Below, in pieces: positions 19,258 through 30,000 of a stretch of DNA of 64,000 nucleotides. The translations under genes were made by a program, and so were the position numbers. The notes beneath the pieces are model-generated. The model searched no databases. It worked only from the letters and a program-made list of their open reading frames with translations, and had not been told where the DNA came from. Within the stretch, counting starts at the first letter, position 1. Every line of letters begins with the position of its first letter. Source of the DNA: Solea solea (lineage: Eukaryota; Chordata; Actinopteri; Pleuronectiformes; Soleidae); the NCBI RefSeq assembly GCF_958295425.1, contig NC_081154.1, positions 8,193,341 through 8,257,340 of the forward strand, in the 5' to 3' direction.

Positions 19258-22200
19258 GTTCGTGTGTATTTAGTTTCAGACAAGAGCAAAGAATCTGATT
19301 ATGAATAAACAGGAAATTATACAACATGTCAATACGTGCATCAGATACTGCTGCTCCTTGTGTCCATGTCATGTGTGTTTACTTACCAGCAGGTTCTGCT
19401 TTGATTCTGCAGAAGATCGTGCTACAGCAGCTGATCGTGATTGCCCGGCTCCCCCGACATCTTCATGACAGGACAGAAGTGGGAGGTCAGATAGCGATTA
19501 TTATCTTTGAGCTTCAAACACCTGGAGACAGACTGTCTCTGTGGCTATTTCTATTTTCAATGTGTACAAATTTAATACAGTTTTCCACCAGTGGGTGGAA
19601 CTTTTATTAGAAATTGGTTGGTGCCATATGGAAAACATAGTTTTCCAGAGAAACGTCAGTTTTTGTAGGTTGAATTCCAATGATTGAACTCATATAAATG
19701 TGCTGCAGTTTCTAACAAAACAGTGAAAGTTGATTTCCCATGTTAAAGTGTATTCTTGTTTGTAAATGTGTCTGCATGGCGGCCCTGTAACAGCTTTGTG
19801 TGGCTGCTTTTCAAGGAATTCCTCCCACAAAAGTCTCAATAAAAAAATAATAACTGTTGTCTTTTTCCTCTTACAGCTCATTATGAAAGACTCAACTTTC
19901 AGATAAGCAAACACTACATATGGGATCACATGACGGGCCTGCTACTCATTTATCCGAACTATCTGCTGCACATCATTGAAGTAAGATTTCCTGTGGAGGA
20001 ATAAATATTCACAGCATACAGTAAATTGTTGAAGGTGGCGAATGTGGTCGAAATCTTACGTTTGCTTTGTCGTTGTCCTGCAGTCGTCCAGAGACGTCCT
20101 GTTCTCTGTTCTGAAAGACCTCAAAGACATACAGCAACAGACACAATGGTAACAAAGTTTGTTTGTGTTACACATTTAGTAGTGAAAGTCAGGGGACCAT
20201 CAGGACATCATCAGCATCTGTTAGAATATGTATTTAATTAAGATCTATTTACAAAATGCTGTAATCTAAGGGTGTAAAATACACTGGAAAACAGAGAATT
20301 GGTTGAAAAAACTGGAGAAATTTAAGTTTATTCAAACTAAAGCAAGTTAAGATTATAAATTCATTCAAGTCTGTTTTTAAAATGTATTTCTTTTTTATTT
20401 TCAGTGTAAAATAACTACACACATATGCAGCGGGCGTCAACTGAAATGCTTCTCATTGACTTTGAATTCAATGCAAGATGAGGACAGAGAGAGAGAGAGA
20501 GAGACGGAGAGACAGAGAGACAGAGAGACAGAGAGACAGAGAGAGAAGACATGAAGGAAAGTTACAAACTAGGGAGAGAAAGAACAAGGTTAATGACATA
20601 TAATGAATGCATACCCTGAGTGTGAGAGAGTGAGTGTGAGTGCACCACTGGAACTCCCCCAGCAGTCTAGGTCTATAGCGGTCTAACTAAAAGATGGTTC
20701 AGGTTTCCCTGAGCCAGCTCTAACTATGAGCTTTATCAAAAAGGAAGGTTTTAAGTCTTTAACTTTAAATCCAGAGAGACAGTGTCCGCCTCCTGAACTG
20801 TCACTGGGAGCTGGTTCCACAGGAGCGGAGCCGGGTAACTATGTCACTATGACACTCACTACTTTGCAAACTTCCAAACTTCCAATAGTCACCAAGCAAC
20901 AGGCATTAAAGCAACATGTATATGTGAGTCTGCTACTCCGTTCATGGAGGATAAGAAGTGTTTTGTTTCACTTGACGTTGGAGCCGTAACAGCTCAGACT
21001 TGTCAAACAGACGAGGTGAGACCTGATGATCTGTTGTCTAACTGCACAGTTACACAGTAACCACAGCGGAATCTTCATTAAACACAAGGTGAAGACACCA
21101 TGTTCACGTGTTGATTGGATAGTGTTAGGACCAGGACTGCTGCTCTGAGAGAGAGAGAGAGATGTTTTATCATTGCTGCTCAGTGGTGGTTGAATACTTT
21201 CTCTTTCCACTATTGCCCTTTCAGTTACTAAATCTTACTTCTATAGTACTGAAGATGTTGTGGAACCACTATCGTTAGTCTTTTGTCAAATTCTCTCTCT
21301 TGTCAGTTTGCTTGAGGCCCCCAAGGTTGTGTTCATGACACACGGTGCACAGAGCAGGCTCTTCCAACAGTGGAGCTACAAGGTTTGTTTTTTTTCTTTT
21401 CTCTGCTTCTGTTCTTTCAGGTTGTTTGTTTATGAGTTGAATACAGATGTGTGACAGATGAAAGCAGTGCTTTTATGCTATGGGAACACACTCCCTGTTC
21501 CTTCTGCTGTCACGTTGTTGAATACTGAGCCAGACTTGAAGGGCTGTGGTTCAGGGTTATGGGCTTTATTTATCACTATCTTTCTAGGCTGGGAAGTTTT
21601 TATGCCCTGTATTTTTATGTATTTATTTATTTTTTTAACCTTGTTTGTAGCCCAGTTCAGGCCAGGGTTTGTGTTTTGATGAATGTTGTGCAGTTGTGTG
21701 AAGTTTTCTGCCTATACACCTAATATTATTTTGAACTGGTGAAACAGATTCCATATGTTTGATAAACAAACTACAACTTCATTTTAAGCATGCTATTTAA
21801 AACATATACTCACAGCCTCTGGCAATGATCGTATTAAACACACAGTTAGGAATGAAGCCAACAACAAGCCCTTCAGACAAGTTTCAATTGTGTTGACAAC
21901 TGTTGATTATGGATGTCACTGCATCTGAGTAACATAATTGTTATCCTGTCTGGCCTACGTAGCCTATGTCTTCAATTTGTCACAATATCTAATTATTTTC
22001 CCTTTGAGTTACAACATGTAACCACGTATATTATTTAACTGAGTGACTCGTGTTATGAAGGTGCTGGATGAAGAAAACCCAGCAGCTAAGGGACTGGAAG
22101 AAGAAGACGAGAGCACAGAGACTCTGGTGTGCAGTGTCCTCGCAGCGCTGCAAAACCTGAGCAAGCACCTTGAATTATCTAAGATGGTGTGTCGACAAGT

Positions 22201-22559
22201 TTATGATACATCTCACAATCCTGCTGTTCTCACTTTCCGAAATGAACTAGAGATTTTCTCCTATAGGCTCTCCCCGGATTATTGCTGGATAAGAATCCAG
22301 AGCTCATTGTTCCCCAGAATGTTCTAGAAAAGCTGCAGGCTCGAGGCGAGCTCCTGAGTCCACAACTGTACCTACAGATGTACGACTCCCCCGTAAACAT
22401 CAGAATGACTTTTGGTAAGATGCACCCTCCACCTGACCTTTTGTTTTATGATGGATATCAAGGCATGAAAAGAAGAAAAAAACGGGTGAATAAATAAATA
22501 AATAATCTGGTATCTTGACAGGACAAGGTATCCAAGGCAGCTGCCTCAGCACAATATAA
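19144..22559 (+). CDS. tex47: TEX47 (testis-expressed protein 47, C7orf62-like), 247 aa, 8 exons
   Basis: Plus-strand exons 19144-19257, 19413-19485, 19877-19980, 20084-20148, 21307-21382, 22061-22186, 22267-22414, 22522-22559. Phases join and give 247 aa, against about 250 in mammals. Matching landmarks: KIVLQQLIVIARL near the start, then HMTGLLLIYPNYLLHIIES, KVVFMTHGAQSRLFQQW, and PELIVPQNVLEKL with LYLQMYDSPVNI near the end. Function is unknown; expression in mammals is mainly testis. The GLLL...LLHIIES...VLFSVL pattern recalls the BLUF flavin-photoreceptor fold, without its expected N-terminal Tyr, so flavin binding is doubtful. The start is the first of two adjacent ATGs; the last exon (12 residues) is the least certain. 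Confidence 0.85.
19413..19485 (+). CDS. tex47: tex47 coding exon 2
   Basis: Residues 39-62, KIVLQQLIVIARLPRHLHD, the first predicted strand of the fold. Acceptor TTCTGCAG, donor G|GTCAGA, phase 1 out. Confidence 0.85.
19877..19980 (+). CDS. tex47: tex47 coding exon 3
   Basis: Residues 64-97 including HMTGLLLIYPNYLLHIIE, the best-conserved block. Acceptor CTCTTACAG, donor GAA|GTAAGA. Confidence 0.92.
20084..20148 (+). CDS. tex47: tex47 coding exon 4
   Basis: Residues 98-118, SSRDVLFSVLKDLKDIQQQT. Acceptor GTCCTGCAG, donor TG|GTAACA, phase 2 out. Confidence 0.88.
20470..20850 (+). repeat. teleost interspersed repeat containing a GA/GACA microsatellite
   Basis: In tex47 intron 4. A GAGA/GAGACA run (about 20487-20545) is followed by the order AATGAATGCATACCCTGAGT, CCCCCAGCAGTCTAGGTCTA, TTATCAAAAAGGAAGGTTTT and GGGAGCTGGTTCCACAGGAG. 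That order is familiar from many teleost genomes. The 87-aa open frame beginning here is a repeat by-product. Confidence 0.7.
21307..21382 (+). CDS. tex47: tex47 coding exon 5
   Basis: Residues 120-144, LLEAPKVVFMTHGAQSRLFQ then QWSYK. The acceptor at CTTGTCAG|TTTGC is the one that keeps frame. Donor AAG|GTTTGT. Confidence 0.88.
22061..22186 (+). CDS. tex47: tex47 coding exon 6
   Basis: Residues 145-186: VLDEENPAAKGLEEEDEST, then a helix with LVCSVLAALQNLSKHLEL, matching the mammalian VITDFLTQTHKLSIHLF segment. Confidence 0.85.
22267..22414 (+). CDS. tex47: tex47 coding exon 7
   Basis: Residues 187-235, with LLLDKNPELIVPQNVLEKLQ and YLQMYDSPVNIRMTF. Acceptor CTCCTATAG, donor TTTG|GTAAGA. 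Confidence 0.9.
22522..22559 (+). CDS. tex47: tex47 coding exon 8 (stop exon, tentative)
   Basis: After a TTGACAG acceptor the frame adds QGIQGSCLSTI and stops at TAA 22557-22559. Chosen because it is the nearest acceptor that closes the frame at about the expected family length. The residues are not obviously conserved. Confidence 0.5.
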
Positions 22560-22859
22560 CTTTTTGGACAAAAGGTCAAAGGTAAGAGCTCATCATGCAT
22601 CATGTGTAACCTTGGAACTGAACTCTGGAGTTGTTAAACTCTGGAGCTGAAGCTGTTTGCATTCGTCCTTCCACAGCACAGCTGCGTGTCGTCATGGTGA
22701 TCTGCATGCACGGTGCATCTCAGAGTGCTGTCAATGTCGGCCATTTACGTTTGATTTACCTCGCCGTTCACATCTGTAATGAAATGTTCTATGTCCCGGT
22801 CGAATGTGTTTGGCCTTCACTTCCAGCACCGTGGATGTAACTGATGGCCTCCCAGCAGA

Positions 22860-22865
22860 AATAAA
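22860..22865 (+). terminator. tex47: candidate tex47 polyadenylation signal
   Basis: AATAAA about 300 bp after the tex47 stop on the plus strand. Confidence 0.45.
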
Positions 22866-22899
22866 CGACTGTGCTACACTGAAAAAAATTGGACACTTT

Positions 22900-25800
22900 T
22901 ATACCAACATTTAACTCACTGCCTGCAAAACACAATTTTCATTTGCAACAGAAGCACAGAAAAATCCAGGTAATATAAAAACATTTTTAATAGTTTCAAC
23001 ATTTGGATGAGGATTCTGTCTTTTTTTTCCCCTTTTATCTTACACTTTGTTCCACTTAGTGACGGAGAGACAGCGTGTCCAAAAAAAGACATTCCCTTTT
23101 CACACACAGCTTCATTACAATTTGACACAAAGAACCTTTGAGGTTTTTTTTTTTTAAAAGATTCCTTGATCACTTATGTGTTCCCTTTTTTAAATGTTGG
23201 CCCCCGTTACTTGAAATTGAAGTTAAAATAAAAAGATAATAACGGGGATGGTACTTGTAGTGGCTGCATGCACAACAGTGTAATCTGTATGGTTCATAGC
23301 AGACATAAGTCATCTGAGAACACATGGCTCTGGGCACAAACATGTTCCATCATGACATGGTGGTTTCTGGACCTCTTGACTGAGGTCCCTGTTTTAAATC
23401 TGACTAAAAAGGAGTGAAACAAATAAGATGAGAAAAATAAACAAATCACAAGCGATCCAAACACACAATCAGCGGGGAGTTTGATTAGCAAGTGTCGATC
23501 AATTTACTTCTATAAAAAAAATAAATACAACCACATTTAGATAGGACCAAAGATGAGATGTCGTTTCATATGCATGATTTAAAAAAGCATGCTGCTGAAT
23601 TTCACACAGGACAATGTCAATCCAAAGACTTTTTCCTCCCACTACAATTAGACACTTCAAATACCTCTCTCTAACCCCTTTTTACCTGAAACTATGTCCA
23701 CAAGACACACAACCTGCCTGCATCACGACCTATGAGGTGAACCCATCGTCTATCACCGGCACAGTCACCGGCACATACACACTATTTTATTTTTTTCAAA
23801 AAAGCAGGGACCTTCATCGTTTAGTGCCTCAAAGAAGCGATAACACTGGGACACTGCTAATAAAGTCGTTCTTGATTACTGTATGTATGTACAAGCCTTG
23901 ATCGGAGGACGCGCTTTTAGAATAAAAAACAAAAGAGCAGCAAAGTGTTCCAGACAAAGACAGGACAGACCGTTCACCTCAGCACAGCCAAAAAAAAAAA
24001 CTAAACAGAATAACTTATTAAAAATCATTTGAGGTTTGCATGTAGTCTTTTAATTAAATATTAAAATGAAACTGGTATTGATACTAATTGTAAGCTGTAC
24101 TAATGTGAACTATAGTTGAGCGGAGTGGAGTAGCTGAAACAGCTCCAGTTCTGTGCAGATTGACTTCTTTTCTCTGTCCTATGTAACAGAAAATGTTGGA
24201 AAAATCAGTAACAGCTGCTTTAAATTGCAGAAAATGCAACAAAAAAAAAAGCTTTTAAAACCTTTTTTGTATGCACATAAAGTATTTTATACGACGGACA
24301 TCAGTGTGTTATAGCCAGCTGTCATGTCAAACACGATGGAGACACATAACGATGTCCGTCTGCAGCACAGCCACTGTCGGCTGTTTTATTTTGAAAATCT
24401 ACAAACTAGATTTAACCTGGAGCTTACGTCAGTGCCATGAGATCTACTGTAAAAAAAAAAAAACAAGTGTGTTACTGTGCGTATTCTATTGTTATTGAGT
24501 GTTATTTATGTGGCATGACTGTGCTATAATCAGCAACAATATATTATATGTACAGTATGTTATACTGTTCTGTATTCAACTACAGTTTTTAATACAGCAT
24601 TTGTATATATCTAGGTCTCTCTTTCTCTCTCTGTATATATATATATATGTATATTTAAATTTCCCCCTTTCAGTATGTACAGAACATGTACTGTATGTAC
24701 AGAGGTTGAGTATTTACAACATTATAACAGTTTCAAAACAAAGAGGACGGTGGATGTTCTCCGGACGATAGTCACAAAACGAAACACACTTCAAGGCAAA
24801 CAACAACCTGCTGCTGCTGCTGTCGTATGCAAACCTGGTTTCTCCATTTCATAATTGTTACTTTCAGGTCGCCTTTTAAAATGCTTCCTGAAAAGGTTTT
24901 GATGCGACAGCAGGGTCTGAAAAGTCTGGTCCCCGTGTTTTGAACGCTCTCCTCCGGGCAGATTCACGTGTGGTGGAGACACACAACGTCACAACGAACT
25001 CAGACCCCAGTACAAAGTATTCAGAAATATATCCGTATAAATACTCTCGTCAAAATAAACACACATATACACACATATACATTATTTGCACTCCTTGCCT
25101 CCGGGTTTTCACGAGTGCAGTCCAAAAATATCGGCATCGTCGGCTCCTAGAAACTGCAGTGGGGCTGAAAGTGAAACTGCACTGTCAGAGAAAAGTGTGC
25201 TTATGTTACCACTGGAGCTGCAGGGCTTAGTTTGAGACAGAAATAACACAGTTTTTCGAGGAGTAAGTCTAAACAGTTGTCCTTTTTTATTGTTAGAGGA
25301 CATGATACCTCAGGGCATGGGGACTAATTCTTGTGGCTCAGGCAATTATTCTCCTACACTGAGCCTAAAGTGTGCCACCAGAGTGCTTATAGACATTTAC
25401 TTATTGAAATGATAATAATTTCATTTTTGGTCATTAAAAAACTCATTTAATAACATTTAATGCAGCTATAATCAATGTTTGAAAAAGCGTTATGTGTCTT
25501 TTAGCTCCCTCGTGTGGCTTTACAACCCATACCTGTATATACTTTCGCCTCAGTAAACTATTCATCAATTATGTGAACATACAAATTATTCTGGACTGTG
25601 TTGGATGTGTAAAGAGGGAACTGTCTGCAAACACGTGTGTTTGTGTGTATGTAAAAGTGATGGTTTACAGATCAGGCTGCACATTAATAGCCAAAAACAC
25701 AACAACTCGATTCAGGTTTAAATAGGAATACTATTTTTACTATTTTGTGATCACTTTAAACTCCTAATTTGATTTAAAAGTCCTGGTGGCACAGTCCAGG

Positions 25801-26941
25801 CTCCAGTCCCTGTTTTCTTTTCTGGAATATGAAATTAAACCTTGTTTGACACAGAACAAAATCTGTGTAACTTTCCTTGCTGCCAAATATAATTGTGATT
25901 AATCATAGGGACTATGTAAGTATTTTTTTTAGGCTTCCTTTCATAAACTGTTTCTATCTCATACATTTAATAGCTCCCTATAGCCGTGATGATTATATTC
26001 TATCTGAATGAAGTGTAATCTTTATGGCTCTCCTGTGGGTACAAAATATCATCTGACTTGATTTATAATGTTAACGATGCCACGTACTCCAGTATAAACA
26101 GTAAATACTCAGTGAGTGAGTGATCATCGGATGCCGTGTAAATACAGAGATGACTGCACATTTAAACCTCTTTGCAATCTGTTGGTTGTTTTCCTAAGTA
26201 TCTAAAACACGCGTTGTTTTATGCTCCATGACACCAGCAGTGCGACATCATATCGTAGATTTACCACTTGAATCACACACTAACAAAATACACATACGCA
26301 CGCGCACACACGCACGCACACACACACACACACAAAATGACATACTCACAGTGCAAGCTCAAGTGAAACAGAAATTCTGGGTTGTGGCCACCGCATGGCA
26401 GAGCAAGACATTTCAACTGATGCCCCTGAGGAATGAAGGAGGAAGAAAGAAGAAGACAGCCTATGGTATTGGCAGGACAGATGTACAGTACCGTGTTGCT
26501 CTTCTGTCTAAAAGTCTCTCATGAGAAGCGGACGTGGCAGCAGCGAAGAGCACTCATTCCTCCCAGCTGCCTGTTTCCTGTCTCGTGTGTGTGTGTGTGA
26601 CACTAAAGGCAATGTTTCAAGTGAATCAAATAAGGCGAAAAACAAACAAACAAACAAACACAAACGCTTAAGTTAAAACAAACAAAGTAAAAAGTCCCCG
26701 GACCACAGTGTCACCAACACCTCATGTGATTGTGAGTATGGATATTTCTTTTAGCTATATTCACGTTGTTCTCTTTTTTTTTTATTCTACTTCTTACAGG
26801 TGAGGTGTGATGAGAAACAGCTGGAGAGGTAAAAGTTCAATGAGGGGGGTTTCTAAGTGACACAGTGCATCAGTAGCATTGTGTTTCATTACATCAGCCG
26901 GTGGGTCTGTGGAAAGGGGTTGGGGGTGGGAATCGGTGGCA
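22900..26941 (-). other. arhgap44: arhgap44 3' untranslated region and convergent intergenic DNA
   Basis: Sequence after the arhgap44 stop on the minus strand. No exon is supported on either strand. A variant signal ATTAAA near 22985 and several minus-strand AATAAA words (near 23790 and 24384 among others) are possible polyadenylation sites; I cannot choose. Contains A/T runs, a short TA repeat near 24636 and a CA/CG-rich microsatellite at 26290-26335. Confidence 0.5.
26290..26335 (+). repeat. (CA)n/(CGCA)n microsatellite
   Basis: Alternating CACACG/CACA run. Confidence 0.9.
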
Positions 26942-27099
26942 TCATAGCACTGTGCTTTCAGACTCTTCCTCCGACTCCGCTCTGTTTCTGGTGAATTCAA
27001 GCAGCGCCGTCGAGTTCCTGAAGGAGGAGATGTGGGGCAAGTCAAAAATACCGTCCAGTTCCATGTTAATGACGGGGATGTCCAGGTTGCAGAGAGAAT
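26942..27099 (-). CDS. arhgap44: arhgap44 last exon (PDZ ligand)
   Basis: Fifty-one residues, from SLCNLDIPVINMELDGIF to EEESESTVL, then TGA (26944-26942). Mammals end in EEESESTAL; the -STVL terminus keeps the S/T-x-L class I PDZ motif. Confidence 0.95.
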
Positions 27100-30000
27100 C
27101 TGACGGAGCAGAAAAACAGGCGATGAGCAGACGGGAAAATAAGAAATAATCATTTGTGTGGAAAAAAGAGTGAAGAAGAGTGACACGGATCATTCCGGAT
27201 GAGGGCTTGATCGATGCTGGACAACTTAACGCGTGTGAGTCATGAGCAGAAACAGGATATAAAGATGGACTAAAACATCTGGATCCCCCTCTGACGTTCT
27301 GGCTGCAGGACCAAACTAAAAAAGTCAAAATACATGCCTGCAAATTTTCCTAATGATAGTTCCTGTCATTTTAGATGTTTACATCTGATAAGTTTGGTTT
27401 TCATTTGTAGTTTGATGCTATAAAAACAGGCCAAGACTTCACTCAACAGCTGAGAGTAATGATTTTTGATATTCGCCCACATATTCTAATATGCCAAGGC
27501 ACACTGGATTAGCACCTGGATGACAGGAGTGTCACTAAGGAGGTGTATCTGTGGTTTTAAATCAGCGCTCTCTCCTGTTGACGCTTCACTGGCTATTGAT
27601 CATGAGGTAGTGTGAACACAGCGAGGTTGAATATTTTGTTGACTGCATCGATGCCTAGTTTTTCTTCGTGTTACTGCAGTCTGTGTTATCATAGAATCCT
27701 ATGGAGTGGTAGATCCACAGTGATCACCAGTAAACTCATATGTTTACAGTATCTTGGCTTATTGTTTAATAAAACTGAACCTCCACTTTTAGGAGAAAGT
27801 GGAGATGTGTCGTCCATCTTTATATTCAGTCTCTTGTCATCCGATGTCCAAACCATTTTTACAGCATGAAAAAAACATAAAATGCATGGCGGCAGGGAGC
27901 GGGGCGGGGTCAATATACAGTACAACACAGATCTTTATATTAGGCAATGACAAATTAAATAAACGTTATGCATCACATGTTCAAACATGACTCGACAAAT
28001 CTCGTACTGAAACCCAAAAGCCCTTGTTTCAGTCTTTGCAACCAGGCTGCAGGGACTGTCTCCCATTCAGCCACAGGAGCATTAGTGAGGTCCAACACTC
28101 ATGTTCGGTAATAAGGTTTTGTTTATCACAACAGCTCAGCAGATAATCTAAACACCACTATACTGAGGCACAGTCAGTAGGTTTATATGCACAGTTTAAT
28201 CAAGCTAAGGCCATAGTCTGACTAAGGCGGGCAATCGGACAACTTGCTGAGTCTGAGTATACACGTGGAGAAGAAAATCGACTTATTGGCCGTGGCTGTA
28301 TCTTTCTTGAGGCTACTGTGTATTGAATCAGTTTCCCTTTGACCTTTACGTCACAGAAAAACAAAGAGTCAACGGCGAGATGGATCATGCTGTAGTTCTG
28401 TATGTTTCGTACCTGCTGTACATAATCTACTTAATTGTGATATAAATTAGATGGAGCAAGGCTCTTGTGGTTGCTGTGTTGTCCAAAGAAAGATGACGCC
28501 GTATGATTTCCAGCAACAGTACTGCAGTTTATACATCGTCTCCTTCTACTTTCGGGGTCAAAGACCAGGCAGAAAATGTTGCTGCATTCGCAGAATGCCA
28601 AGTCCAACTCCAGTCTGACTATACATGCCAGAGTAATCGGACTATGAATCCCATTATCCAGGTATGTTAGTCTGACTCAAACTAGCTCGATATTAGTGAG
28701 ACTAACGTGTTTACATGACATTAAGAAAACCAAATTATTGTCTTAGCCTGACTAAAATCAGACTTTTAACATGCATGTAAACACACTGACAGAGAGAGTG
28801 ACGTGGAGTTTGTTTAGATTTAAAAGTTACGCACTAAAATGATATAGCATTTTAATAACCACTATCAAAACCCCAAACCCTTACTGTCACTGTTATTGAA
28901 CATAGTGAGCTCACTTTAATAAGCAATAAGTTGTGCATTTTTGGTTCATCTCTGGTGTCAATTGTGAAAATGACGACAGTCCACAGTGTAATAAATGTAA
29001 TGGACAATGTGCACAGACAGGGAGGTGTTGACTGAGGAACAGCAGTGGGCAGGGAGGCACACCATTGTGGAGTGGACTGGGCGTGTGGATGGAGTGGGGG
29101 GGGGGGGTCAGTGACTGTCAAAGCTGGGGTACAAGGTAAAAAAAAAAAGGTGTTTGCCTCAGTCTGTTTAGTGTGGACAGTAAGCCATGCATCAGTCTCA
29201 GCCACCATGCAAAGGCCAACAGAGGGTGGACTGAACCCAGCAGCTTTGCGTTGCTACATACATGAAATAGAAGACATGTATGATATGTAACATAAGTGGC
29301 TTTAAGAGTTAAGTTTACTTCAGTAGATCCCCCCAATATCTACAGTGCTGCTGTGGCCGTGGGTCCACGAGAGTGACACTGCCATAGAGGCAAAGCAGTG
29401 AATCAGATCTCAGTCTGATCCAAAATCTGCACCTACTGGCAGCTTTACTCTCTCGTGAGTTAGCACCACGTTTGGAGAAAATGGCAAAGGGATTGGTTTG
29501 GGTTGAGGGGAGTGGAAGCGGGGTGAGGTTTTAACACGGGAACTTCCTGCTTACCCTACAAGTCCCTCTCACACACAGAATCACACTGAACCTCTCGCCT
29601 CATACTGCTGTAAGTGAAACAATAAGAGCAGCGAACAAGAAGGGAAAAAATTAGACATGAACACGGTTAGAACCTAACTGTGTATGATCAGGTAAAAGGA
29701 GCAATAAGTCCATCAACAGCTAACACTGAATCAGTATTACAGCAGATTTATGATAAAGAGATAATATTACAGACATAACAAAGACATTTATATAATTTAA
29801 ATAAACCTATGATTATTTGTATGCAACAAACTATAGGTGTACTAATGTATAAAATAGAGTTGTTGTATAGTGTGAACACTTTCTACTTGTTTCATTTGCT
29901 GAGTTAATCCATATAATTGATTAAAACATTTACTGAGTGACCGGTCATTAATATAAATATGGCCTAAAGCATTTTTGTTACATTACCTGTGGACATGCTT

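Noticed and set aside
20726..20989. 87-aa frame MSFIKKEGFKS...
   Set aside because: It lies in a teleost interspersed repeat, not a gene.
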